A stretch of 64,000 nucleotides of DNA, from contig CM042032.1 of NCBI GenBank assembly GCA_023525975.1, forward strand, positions 16,436,001 to 16,500,000, in the 5' to 3' direction. Below the pieces are notes generated by a model. That model ran no database searches and was not told the DNA's origin. It saw only the letters and a program-made list of their open reading frames with translations. Positions 36,998 to 48,535 of this stretch are shown one piece after another. Made by a program: the position numbers and the translations under genes. Within the stretch, counting starts at the first letter, position 1. Each line of letters starts with the position of its first letter. This DNA comes from Smallanthus sonchifolius. Taxonomy: Eukaryota > Streptophyta > Magnoliopsida > Asterales > Asteraceae.

Positions 36998-39794
36998 TGT
37001 AACATCCATGATTTTTCGGCTCTATTTTACTTTATCCCAATAATAACACTACATTTAGATCATATATTTATTCAAGCACTTTTCGTCACTTAAATCATTA
37101 GATATTTTTTTATAAATGTTATAAATAAATGAAATAGAATTTAAATCAAAAACAAATTGGTCTTGAACCCCAATTATTTCATTTGAACCCTCTCTCATTG
37201 TCTTGAACCCTCCAGAACCCTTGCACTTTCACCTTTTCACCTAGATTAAATCTATTCAATGATTTGAACCCTAACCAGCCCCCTTTGACTTTCTAAAGTC
37301 AAACAGACACGAATTTCTTACAAATTTGCATTTATTTCAATCAAACCCGAATGCAATGGACTTGCCTCGTAGACTTGAATAATTCCAGGTCAGTTTCAAA
37401 TCCATTCAACACGTTAATTTAATCTAATTCGCGGCCATAATTCAAATTTCAAACAGTTTGACCCCGCGAGGTCAAACCGCGTTCAATCCGGTTCTCAATC
37501 ACGAAATCAACGCAATTAGCGTCCACAAATCACACACAATCAAGCCTATCATGAATCCAGACCTGATTCACAACTCAATTCATCCCCAATCGGCATAATT
37601 AACGCGTAAATCCGTCGAACAGCTGTCACGGTCAAACCCGTAGTCGAATCCTATAATTAAAGTGGAATTGGACGATGGAATTCACACCCACACCATCGTA
37701 TAATATAATACAAACTCTCTGAGCATTCAATCGATTCTCATTTCATCCCTGATTTCCGATCAAGCGCCAAGAACAGCAGTTCTTTTGACCGAGCCGTTTG
37801 CTTCCAATACTCCAGCGAAACAGGTACTTTTTGTGTCAGTAGTTTCGTATCTTCACGTTACGCAATAGCCCTCTGCCAATCTCACACAGCAGAGTGTATC
37901 AAACCCAATCACAGTTAGGGTTCTTAAACAGTTTTACGTGAGTTTGATTTGGGTTTTTCTTATTTCAAAAATCGTATACGTTTGAGTGGATTCATAATAG
38001 ACCAGTGAAACCATCGAGCCCAGCCGGTTAAGTCACTACACCGCTGGACTCGATGGCGTGGGTTCGAAACCCACAACCCGGCTCCTTTTTGCGCAAACCA
38101 TAAACCTAGACCCGGCCCCATTTCAGCACCATGTTAAGATAGTTCGGATCAGGTCTAATATCACATGTGGTGCCTTGGGACCAGTGGTAATTCATGTCAC
38201 AAGCATAGAAACCACCCGGGTTCGAACCTGGTGGTCTACATTCTTTTTTTTTTTGATAGTTTTAACAACAATAATTAACTTATAAAATTTATTTTATAAA
38301 ACCTATACCATTTGGAACTGAAAAATACAGTAATTTACAATTTTAAACATAAATCACCTATTTTTACACTTTAAATGGTTTAAAACCCCATTTTCCATTA
38401 TAAAAACAATTTAAAAGTTTATTTTAAACTACTAAATTACAAAACCAAATACCCATTTTATAAAACTTCGTTAAGATTTTATAAAATGCACTTCTCCTTG
38501 ACGTAAAGATTTCATAAAACATTTTTTTACAATAAATCATGTTACATAATTAGGATTTTAAAATGTATTTAAATGAGTATAACCTTTCTAAATGTATATT
38601 AATACACATATATTTACACTTTTATATTTTTAAGAACATACCATTTCTTTTTAACAATTAAATAAATAAAAAGAAGTTAGTTATTTAAATTAAATTATTA
38701 TCTTACATTAATAATTCATTTAGGGTTTAAATAATTTATGTAATTATTTAAATAAAACCCTAAGTCAATTGTTATTTTATTATTAAAATCACATATACTT
38801 AGAACTTACATTTTATATTAAATTCCTAATCAAATACAAGTACAAGCTTACACACATCCTTTATATGGAATAACATCAACCCTTTGTTCAAATCCCTACA
38901 CTCAAACCCGTTGAAACCCTAGACCATACCTTAGACTTCGTGCATATTATTAAATCAAATTCATACAATTACTCTAGGTTAACTCTGTGATTTGCAAAAT
39001 CACTGGTGAGACCTATTGCTCGCGTTATCTACACAATTAATTCAAGGTGAGTTTACATAGCCCCTTTTTCGTATTTACATATTTGGGGTGAAACATGATT
39101 ACATTCAAATACTATCTGCAATTACACACGTACAATTCTACAATATGATCATATGTGTTTATTTGTGCTTTATGCTTGAATGCTAATTGTTAAGGCTACA
39201 TATACATGATATACACGTGCAAATACAAATACATTACTTCAGGCTAACATGTGTTGTTAGGCACTACATTAGGATAACATGTGTTGTTATGCCCTACATT
39301 AGGATAACATGTGTTGTTATGCCCTACATTTACATCAGGATAACATGTGTTGTTATGCCCTACATTAGGATAACATGTGTTGTTATTGCCTTCAATTACA
39401 AGTTTCATTTTTACATCTAGCTTAACTTAGATTCTCCATAAATGCTTTGTTAACCATGCATCATATGAATTGTACACAAAACATTTGAACTTTACTTGTG
39501 ATGTCAAAACCTATGTATGCTCACCAACTATTTATAGTTGACCCTCTCATTTTATCATGTTTCAGGTACAGTGTTTGAGTTAAGATTTCAAGTCGCTTCA
39601 CTTAGGATTGAGGACCTAGTTTTAAAATTAAATAAAGTTATTCATGTATTTTTATTCTTGTAAGATTTGTACTTGATTACTTGAGATATGAAATGAAAGT
39701 TATTGTTTAATTATCACAACTATAATAAACCATGAGCTTATGAACAGTCTACATGTCCCGCCCCGACGTTTCCGCCGTCGGTTGGGGTGTGACA
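36998..39794 (+). mobile_element. Element C 3' LTR
   Basis: Full length, 2,797 bp, ending GGTGTGACA. It contains the tRNA-like pair (38016-38265), the tandem array (39238-39391) and the U5 stem-loop (about 39761-39788). Confidence 0.95.
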
Positions 39795-39799
39795 TAAAG

Positions 39800-40527
39800 A
39801 ATTGAAAAGTAAATATCCATGTGGATGGTTTATCAAGGATCAATCTCCTATCTGGAAAAAGACATCCATCAATGACAAACATGGAGCTACAGGTATGATC
39901 TTGTCTGTCAAGTTCGACGACGACAAGAAGTTGTTCGCTATTAAACGAACTGGTGGGGTTCAATACTTGAAACCTACCAGTGAAGCGTTCAGCTCTGTAC
40001 CGAAGTATGATCTGGTGAACCTTGCAAACCGAGAGTTGCTTGGTGATTCTCATCACATGGTAGAAATGGGTTTGTGGAAGACACTACAGAGAGAGGGAAG
40101 ATCAGGAAACTTTCAAGTTTTCAAGCCTCAGATGCCCAAGAGAGTCCGCAATAAAAGTGTTAAACATCCTGTGACAAACCGTAGTCTAAAGAAGCTGGTT
40201 TACAAGCCAGTGTTGTGTGAAACCAAGATTCCCCTAAGCAAGTTATCTCAGGATATCCTTGGTAACATATGGTACTGGTACGTAGACCCAAAGACGGGCG
40301 AGGCGGTGGTGATTGGAAGAATAAGGTCCGCAAGTAGAAGCTTGGAACCAAAGGAACTGATCAGAGTCTTTGATGAAATCACTTTCATTAATTTCTCTGT
40401 GAAAGATCTAACGGTCCTAAATGAAAAATACTGCATCTACACGGATGAGTGGACAAAGCTTCAAGCATCGAGATACGACAAGCTAGTCAACTTCTGTCTT
40501 GACTACAATCTGAAGATGGGAAGCTAG
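39800..40527 (+). pseudogene. Element B extra ORF, C-terminal domain
   Basis: The frame resumes after the TAAAG duplication and stays open to its natural stop (TAG at 40525-40527). The best-conserved parts against the H copy are LFAIKRTGGVQYLKPTSEAF, YDLVNLANRELLG, KLVYKPVLCETKIPLSKLSQ (in one run) and WYWYVDPKTGEAVVIGRI. This domain of about 230 residues has kept its frame in B although the rest of the ORF is broken. Its function is unknown to me. It ends 55 bases before the 3' LTR, so the ORF is clearly part of the element. Confidence 0.85.
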
Positions 40528-40570
40528 AGCTGCAGGAAGTTAAAGACCGAAGACAATCCAAAGTTGTTGT

Positions 40571-40582
40571 CAAGGGGGAGTT
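40571..40582 (+). other. Polypurine tract of element B
   Basis: CAAGGGGGAGTT immediately before the 3' LTR; it is the expected plus-strand primer and is identical in H. Confidence 0.88.
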
Positions 40583-41054
40583 TGTTGGAGCACGTTTGTG
40601 TGATAGACACTCTGGATGTTGTCTTTTGCTTTTGTACTTAACTTTCTATATTTGTATTTAGTATCTGTATGTATTGGTTTATCGAGTTGTAATCATGTTT
40701 GTAGGTACTTGTGCTTGTCTAGTCTTTGTAAAGTGTTGTGCGCACTTAACAAGTGCACAGGATGTACATCCTGTGTACTTTCTAAGTACGCATGAGTTAA
40801 GCCATGCGCACTTGCTAAGTGCGCAGGCAACAAGTCTTAGTATATATAGCCAGTTAGTGACAGAATTATGTACGCACTCATTTTTCACACTGTAACCGGC
40901 TGTGATTATCAATAAACGAAGTTTAAAGTATTTTGTGTTTGTTGTTGGTTTACTTTGTGAAGTTTGATTCTCCACCTAGTCACGGGCATTCTGCACCCAG
41001 TCAGACTAGCTAACACACTTACATGTGACTATCCGAGACACCCGGGGATCTACA
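40583..41054 (+). mobile_element. Element B 3' LTR
   Basis: 472 bp, TGTTGGAG to TCTACA. It holds three hairpin units (about 40738-40828). It is followed by the duplication TATAT at 41055-41059 and then by the rest of the A LTR. Confidence 0.95.
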
Positions 41055-41059
41055 TATAT

Positions 41060-41953
41060 CAACTTAAATCTTTTCTTTTTACATGAAATGATACAACTCT
41101 TGTACAAATCCACACATGCCAAAACGCAATGAACATTAGATCATGACTTAGACCTTGTGCACATTATTAATTCCAACTTATACATTTCACTCTAGGTTAA
41201 GCTTGTGATTTTGAGAATCACTTGTACTACATATTTGCTCGTGATATCTACACAGTTATACAAGTGAGTTTACATAGCCCCTTTTTACACTATGTATATT
41301 TTTGGGGTGGAACATGAGTACAATTATACAATGTGTACAAACTACACAATGCAATTCCACCCCACATTCATGTGTGCAATTTGAGCCTTATGCTTGAGTA
41401 CTAGGTGTGCAAACTACAATTTTTGTGCAATTTACATGTGCAATCATTAACTACACAAGCCGAAGGTTAACAATGATAGATCTATTGAGTCTGAAAAACC
41501 CACCCAGTTAGGGTGATTGTTACCGACAACACAATTTGGTTATTTGCATGTTAGTTACAAAGGATCGATTGTACAACTTGGTTTCACAATAGTAACTCTT
41601 CATATTTGCCTTATTAACAATGATATGTATGGCTTGTATGCATACAACACAATGATACTATTTAGAGTCAAAACCTATGTTTACTCACCAACTTTTTAGT
41701 TGACCTTGTTTTAGTCATGTTTCAGGTACGAATGTTTGAGATTGATCAAGATTGCTTCACTTAAGTTGTGGACCTAGTAAATTTAATAAATGAACTTATT
41801 TTATATTTCAAATTTCTTGTATTGTGAATTTGGTTTGTTTGGATTATGAAATGACATGAGATGATTTAATATATTACCACATAGTCATCCATGTGCTCAT
41901 GAAAAGTCTCCATGTCCCGCCCCGACGTTTCTGCCGTCGGTTGGGGTGTGACA
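41060..41953 (+). mobile_element. Element A 5' LTR, right part
   Basis: This resumes the LTR interrupted at 6684 and matches about 49165-50057. It ends TGTGACA at 41953. It contains the U5 stem-loop (about 41918-41947) and a possible donor/acceptor pair (GT at 41264, CAG ending 41725). The 60-codon ORF at 41517-41699 is an LTR reading. Confidence 0.93.
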
Positions 41954-41956
41954 GAT

Positions 41957-41969
41957 TGGTATCAGAGCC
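41957..41969 (+). other. Primer-binding site of element A
   Basis: TGGTATCAGAGCC, three bases after the LTR end. Confidence 0.92.
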
Positions 41970-42626
41970 TTCGTTATAGGGAATTAGGTTATTAGACACC
42001 CTTGACCTAGACTATAATCTTAGGACACCCATCTATGCCATGCTTTATGATTATGTGATATGTGTTACATGCTTATTATTTTATGTGTTAGTTTATTTTA
42101 TACATAAATTGTTAGAATTCATGACTTATTAAGTGTATGTAAATAATAAACTAAATAAACAATATCCACACCCACTCATATCCTTCTTGCCTGCATCTAT
42201 GTCATCATCATCATAGCTTGTGGAACATCATACTCACAAATATTAGTCTATTAAATTTCCTTTACACCTCGTTAAGGTTTTAGACTTTGTTAATTATTAG
42301 AGGACACGTGCAATCTAGAAGGGTGACACCTGTATTCTGGGTTTTCTGTCTAGGAAAGCATTTCATATAAATCCCAATCAACAGAGGGATCCGTATGCTT
42401 TCCTGGGAATTCTCGGGATGAGTGTTTACTTATAGGCTAAAGCACGTCTCCTTTAAAGTTATATAAGTGTAATTAACCTTAATATGTCATAGTATTCAAG
42501 TGGTTATGTTACTATTTGAGTACAATCCGAACTATGAATTATTTATATTTATTTATCCTCTTGTTTTAACCTAAGAAATTCTTATAAATACTCACATCTC
42601 TCCTTATGTTGTTTTAAATCTGTAGA
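41970..42626 (+). other. Element A leader
   Basis: Untranslated leader with the inverted repeat GGAAAGCAT (42353-42361) and ATGCTTTCC (42395-42403), as in C and D. Confidence 0.75.
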
Positions 42627-43800
42627 ATGCCTCCCCGTCGTGCCAACGAGACCAACAACAATAATAACAATGATCTTGCTGCTCTTCTCACACAACTTAT
42701 GACCAACTCTCCCAGGCCAATAACAACAACCATGGGGGTACCAGTGGCAGTGCTAATGGTGGAGGTGGTGGTGGCACCAACCCGTCACAATGCACCTTCA
42801 AACACTTCAATTCGTGTAATCCCCTCAAATTCTATGGCACCAAAGGAGCCACGGGACTCCTTTAATAGTTTGAAAGTATTGAGGGCACATTCATTAATAG
42901 TGACTAACCCGACAACCTCCGAGTTCGTCATGCCACCTGCATTTTCCAGAAACGGGCGCTCACATGGTGGGATGATGAGAAATGGCCTTTCCGTGGGATG
43001 AGTTGAAAAGGCTCATGACCGAGGAGTTCTGTCCTCCAAATGAGATGAAGAAGCTAGAGGCTGAGTTTTGGGATCTTGCCCAAGACAGTGGTGAGAGTTT
43101 GGCCTACACAATTTGCTTTCATGAGTTGAGCCTTCTTGTGCCCCGTATGGTCACACCACTATCCCGATGCATTGAAAAGTACATTCAGGATACCGTTCTA
43201 GGAAGGAATCTTGCTACCCTTGAAGACGCTATCCGCCTATCTGCCACACTAACTGATAATCATGTGAAGGAGGGAACGTTAACAAGGAAAGGTGCAAAGA
43301 AAGTCACTGACACAGCAACACCCTCTGCACCCATCAAATAAGTCAAATCTGAACCCTACAACAACAATAAGAAGAGAAAAGCTAAAAAATTTGTTGTTGT
43401 CACTCCGGCTGCTCCCGTTAACCAAGTTGTACCCATGGCTCAAAACCCAGCGAAAAAGCAGTATGTGGGCAGCTATCCACTTTGCAACACATGCAACTAT
43501 CACCACCCCCAAAACATTCCTTGCTGCCTTTACAACCACTGTGGGAAATATGGCCACACGGCCAATATTTGTTGAGCCAAGGCACTTACCAACCAAACCA
43601 ACAAAGCAAACCAAACCAACCAACAAGTGGCTAATCAAGTGATTCCATCCATTGCAAATGGACGTGCTTGCTTTGAATATGGCAACCCAAACCACTTCCG
43701 TAACTAGTGCCCAAGACTTGTCAATGCTAACCAAGGCGGGGCTCGTGGGCATGCTTTCAACATAAACGCGAATGAAGCCCAGGCCAACAATGATGTCGTT
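42627..43800 (+). pseudogene. gag: Element A gag, heavily broken
   Basis: It begins MPPRRANETNNNNNND at 42627. A frameshift near 42715 breaks the N-terminus, and stops fall in the core. A deletion near 42980 removes the residues between the LTWWD motif and the WDELKRLMTEEFCPPNEMKK block. A TAA near 43339 precedes VKSEPYNNNKKRKAKK. The knuckle reads CFEYGNPNHFRN then a stop, so both a Cys and the frame are lost. It is homologous to gag of C and D over its whole length. Confidence 0.85.
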
Positions 43801-46800
43801 AATGGTACGTTTCTTGTCAATAATCAATATGCATCTATACTATTTGATACCGGAGCTAATAGGAGTTTTGTGTCACTTAACTTTGAACCCATACTTGCAA
43901 AAACACGATCCAAACTAGAGAAAACATTCACCGTTGAAGTAGCGGATGGTAACTCCATCAAAATTGACTCCATTATCTGTGACTGCTCCCTAGAACTCAA
44001 TGAACACACGTTCCCAGTCAACCTCGTACCGATGCAGTTAGGGAGTTTTGACATCATCATAGGCATGGATTGGTTGTTAATTCACCATGCCGAAGTTATC
44101 TGTTTTGAGAAATGTATCCGAATACCCCTCCCGTCGGGCAACACGTTGAGAGTCTTTGGTGAAAAACCTTGTAAAGGACTCAAGCTCATGTCATGCACTA
44201 CCGCCCAAAAGTATTTACAAAAGAAGTACGTGTCTTTCTTAGCCCATGTTGTCCAAAAGGATGATAAGGAAAGGAGTATTCAAGACATCCCCATCATTCG
44301 GGATTTTCCCGAAGTATTCCCCGAAGATCTATCCGGTCTTCCGCCCATCCGGCAAGTGGAATTTCGCATCGATCTTGTGCCCGGAGCTAACCCCGTGGCT
44401 AAAGCTCCATACCGGCTCGCACCTTCTAAAATGCAAGAACTTGCAAGCCAACGTCAAGAACTCTCCGAAAAAGGTTTCATTTGTCCAAGTCATTCACCGT
44501 GGGGTGCACCCGTCTTATTCGTCAAGAAGAAGGATTGATCATCCCGCATGTGTATTAACTACCATGAGCTCAACAAGCTTACCATCAAAAACCGTTACCC
44601 ATTGCCTAGGATTGATGATCTCTTTGATCAACTCCAAGGTTCTACCTGCTTTTCGAAGATTGATTTTCGATCCGGTTATCACCAACTCTGTGTGCAAGAG
44701 GAAGATATTCCAAATACTGCCATCCGAACAAGGTATGGTCACTACAAGTTCATGGTTATGCCTTTTGGGTTAACCAATGTACCCGCGGTCTTCATGGACC
44801 TTATGAACCGTGTGTGCAAACCGTACCTTGATAAATTCATGATCGTCTTCATTGATGACATTTTGATCTACTCCAAGACTAAGGAAGATCATGAACAGCA
44901 TCTTAGGTTAATTTTGGACCTCTTAAAGAAAGAACAACTATACGCTAAGTTCTCCAAGTGTGAATTTTGGCTAAAGGAAGTTCAATTCTTGGGTAACATT
45001 GTCAACGAAAAGGGAATTCATGTTGACCCTTCTATGATTGAAGCTGTTAAGAATTGGAGTGCCCCTAAGACCTCTACTGAAGTTCTTTCATTTCTTGGAC
45101 TAGCGGGTTATTACCGTCGGTTCATTTCAAACTTCTCCAAGATTGTCGTCCCCCTCACTGCTTTGACACATAAGGGTAAGCCTTATGAATGAGGGCAATA
45201 GTTGTGCAATGCTCCTATTTTGGCTCTCGCTGATGGGAATGATGATCGGGTTGTCTACTGTGATGCCTTCAACCAAGGTCTCAGTTGTGTTCTTATGCAA
45301 TGGGGCAAGGCGATCGCTTATGCATCAAGACAACTCAAGATCCTTGAGAAGAACTATACGACACACGATCTCGAGTTGGGTGCGGTCATATTCGCATTGA
45401 AGATTTGGAGACATTATCTCTATGGCACGAAATGTGTGGTGTTCACCGACCACAAGAGTCTCCAACACATCTTCTACCCGAAAGAACTCAACAAGAGGCA
45501 ACGAAGTTGGGTTGAACTCCTTAACGACTACGACTGTGAGATTCATTACCATCCCAGCAAAGCGAATGTTGTGGCCGATGCATTGAGTCGTAAGGATCAT
45601 GTCATGCTTCATTGTGTCAAAATTCAAACCGACATTCAAAATCGTATCCTAGAAGCTCAACACGTCTCGGTCACCGAGGGTAACATGTGCAATGAAATGT
45701 CGTGTGGTGTTGAACTTCAGCTTAAATCCAAACTCAATGGCTTGCTCTATTACTTGAATCGTAGGGTTCCCGATCGTTATGATCTCCGTGCATTTCTTAT
45801 GAACGAGGCACACAAGACTCGTTATTTTGTACATCCCAGTGCGAATAAAATGTATCAAGATCTTCGCCAACAATATTGGTGGCCCGGTATGAAGAAAGAC
45901 ATTGCACTCTATGTTGCCAAATGTCTAACTTGCTCCAAAGTCAAAGCCGAACATCAACGTCCTTCCGGTTTGCTTGAATAACTGGAAATCCCCATGTAGA
46001 AATGGGAGAACCTAGCCATGGATTTCATTACCAAACTCCCTTGCACTTCAAGAGGTTATGATAGCATTTGGGTGATCATTGACCGTCTCACCAAATCAGC
46101 TCATTTCTTGCCCATCCGTGAAGACTATCAGGTTAAGAAATTGGCCCGAAACTACATTGACAAAATAGTGAGTCATCACGGTGTTCCACTAAACATAATC
46201 TCCGATAGAGATGCTCGTTTCACCTCTCGTTTTTGGCAATCCCTCCAAACTGCTCTTGGTACATGATTGGACTTGAGCATAGCTTACCATCCCCAAACTG
46301 ATGGTCAGACCGAGCGAACAATCCAAACCCTCGAGGATATGCTTAGGGTGTGTATTATTGATTTTGGTGGCAATTGGGATTCACATTTCTCCCTCGTTGA
46401 GTTATCTTACAACAATAGCTACAACATAAGCATCAACATGGCTCCATTTGAAGCTCTTTATGGTCGTAAGTGTCGTTCTCCTATATGTTGGAATGAGATT
46501 GGTGAAGCACAAATCACCGGTCCCGAGTTAATCCAAGAAACATCCGACAAGATCATTCAAATCCGTGACCACATTCGAGTAGCGAGGGGTCGACAAAAGA
46601 GCTATGCCAAAAAACGAGGAAAACCCTTGGAATTCCAAGTCGGTGACCTTGTACTTCTAAAGGTGTCTCCTTGGAAGGGCATGATCCATTTTGGGAAGAA
46701 AGGCAAACTAGCACCTCGCTATGTGGATCCATTCAAGATCCTCGAAAGGATTGGGAAAGTGGCTTAAAAGCTCGAGTTACCTCTATCACTTGGCAATGTG

Positions 46801-47078
46801 CATCCTACATTTCATGTATCCAACCTTAAGAAATGCCTTGCTGATGAGAATCTCCATATACCTATTGACGATGTGTGCATTGATGACACGATGCACTTTG
46901 TTGAAAACTCGTGGAAATTATGGATCGTGAAGTAAAACAACTCAAGCGAAGCCATATTCCGATTGTCAATGTTCGTTCGGAATCTAAACGTGGTCCCGGG
47001 TTTACTTGGGAACGTGAAGATCAAATGAAGATCAAGTACCCACACCTCTTCACTGATTCGATAGCCTCAACTAGTTGA
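43801..47078 (+). pseudogene. pol: Element A pol: protease, RT, RNase H, integrase, chromodomain-like tail
   Basis: The protease DTGA motif is intact (43846-43857, in ILFDTGANRSF). RT carries an intact FIDD box (44848-44859), but a TGA at 44536-44538 cuts KKKD*SSRMC. At 45190-45200 the sequence between RT and RNase H is shortened, losing the GPKQEEAFQTLK-type linker seen in D, with two stops. RNase H (VVYCDAFNQG, DALSRK) and the integrase zinc module (CLTCSKVKAEHQ) are readable. Stops at 45979, 46264 and 46765 interrupt integrase and a frameshift lies near 46905. The end ITDS-type tail SIASTS and TGA at 47076-47078 match D. Many stops are one transition away from Trp, Gln or Arg codons, as expected from decay of methylated cytosines. 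Confidence 0.88.
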
Positions 47079-47112
47079 ATTTCGGGATGAAATTCTCTCA
47101 ACATGGGGATAC
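47079..47112 (+). other. Element A polypurine tract region
   Basis: ATTTCGGGATGAAATTC and AACATGGGGATAC precede the 3' LTR. Confidence 0.75.
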
Positions 47113-47316
47113 TGTAACATTTCTTGTATTTCCTTGTAATTGTTTAGTGCAATAAACATTATTTCAATATCAAATCTAGTGCATTACCTTATGTTATCCG
47201 TTGCAAACATTAAATCTCAACACAAATCTTTTTATTATTATTAGGACACACACATTTCAATCTAAGTCAATTCAAATTTAAAGGGTTTAAACAATTCTCA
47301 ATTTTACTCCATATAA

Positions 47317-47324
<8 letters not shown>

Positions 47325-47362
<38 letters not shown>

Positions 47363-47374
47363 ATATATATATAA
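47325..47374. repeat. AT microsatellite in the A 3' LTR
   Basis: About 50 bases of nearly pure TA repeat, longer than the corresponding stretch in the 5' LTR (about 4875-4935). Confidence 0.9.
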
Positions 47375-48299
47375 AAGTAGTTTACATATAAATTGTGAAT
47401 ATATATAGGTGTTAAACCTTTATATATAAAATGCATATGTTAAAGCATTTATTTATAAAAATTATAAAGTTTTAAAGTTATTTACAATTTAAAACATTGA
47501 TTTAAACCCTTTTGATCAATTAAACCCCCACCATAGAAATTGAACCTTTTGACCCCAATTTTGACCCAAACCACCATTTTGACCCAATTTGACTTCCAAA
47601 AGTCAAACAGCCCAAAAATCTTGCAATTCAAGGCTACCATCGATCGATTCCAGCTGTATTGGACTTCCCAAGTTTACACAAGCGATTATCGACCACTCCT
47701 GCACCCAATTAACACCTCAGTTCGATCCTCACGTGGCAAATTTTGAAATTCAAACCAATTCAAGCGGAATTGACTTCCGAGAGTCAAACCACGTCTGATT
47801 CTATCCTCAATCAAGGAGTTGAACGTGTTTAAAGCCTGCAAATCTCGCCAAATCAACACTCCTATGAATTCATATCGAAAACACAACCCAATTCATCAAG
47901 GATCGAACGAATTGATGTGAAACTCACGCCGACAGCTGTCACCTACCATTCTGAATCAAATCGTTCGAATCAAGCGAAATCGATCAGTTTAAATTATTCA
48001 TACATCTTCGAAAACCCTTTTGCAAACTCTTTGAGCGCTCACAAACTCGGCATCTCACCTCTGGAGCACCGTCGAGCTCAAGGAACTTCGAGTCAAATAC
48101 CCCGGTCGTCCTCTCTCATTACTTCACCAAAAAGGTAACTTTTACGCCTTGAGTTTCGTCTTGATCTGTAGTTTAAAAGCCCCATAAAATTGGGACCGAT
48201 TAATTACGAGGCGGATCGAATTGGAGCTACGGTTTGGGTTTCATAGGGAAGACAGAAGGGATGAATTGGGTTTGCTTATTTAAGGATTTCGGATGGGTA

Positions 48300-48535
48300 G
48301 TCAGTCACGACATATGCCCCGGTCTACCGGTAACACCCACACGCCACAAAGACAAGGTCGCGGGTTCGAACTAGCCCCGCACCCTGTCTTTTTGTCCTCA
48401 AACCCAGATCACATTCTGCTATTGCTTAACACAAATCTAAATCAGATCCAGTAACAATGTTGTGCCTCTTATCCAGTGGTTATCACACCAAACCTTCATC
48501 GGGCAGACCCGGGTTCGACCCGGGCAAGCCTTTTT
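48300..48535 (+). other. Two tRNA-like modules in the A 3' LTR
   Basis: The counterpart of 5823-6064. CGGGTTCGAAC lies at 48361-48371 and CCCGGGTTCGACCCGGG at about 48508-48524, each followed by a T run. Confidence 0.6.

Larger units (their letters stand above)
31063..39794 (+). mobile_element. Element C: gag-only Gypsy retrotransposon (TR-GAG-like) inside element B
   Basis: The ends are TGTAACATCC and TGTGACA, with a perfect duplication TAAAG (31058-31062 and 39795-39799). The LTRs are 2,772 and 2,797 bp and look very similar by eye over their full length, suggesting a recent insertion. The 3.16-kb interior has PBS, leader, gag and a polypurine tract, but no protease, RT, RNase H or integrase. 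This matches the class known as TR-GAG elements, which rely on enzymes from another element. Confidence 0.93.
6685..41054 (+). mobile_element. Element B: Ty1/Copia (SIRE/Maximus-like) retrotransposon with an extra 3' ORF
   Basis: The element is bounded by TGTTGGAG and CTACA and by a perfect 5-bp duplication TATAT (6680-6684 and 41055-41059). Joining the flanks recreates the intact LTR of element A as seen near 49160. Its own segments are 6685-12187, 22013-25590, 30004-31062 and 39800-41054. The gene order is gag, protease, integrase, RT, RNase H, which is the Copia order, followed by a spacer and an additional long ORF. A coiled-coil gag with two zinc knuckles and an ORF downstream of pol suggest the SIRE/Maximus lineage. 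That lineage call is inference. Confidence 0.9.

Noticed and set aside
31063..39794. LARD (non-coding large retrotransposon derivative)
   Set aside because: A nearly intact gag with start, zinc knuckle and proper stop is present, so the gag-only class fits better.
42627..47078. Endogenous pararetrovirus (caulimovirid) instead of Gypsy
   Set aside because: Integrase, LTRs, target duplication and polypurine tract are present and no movement protein is seen.
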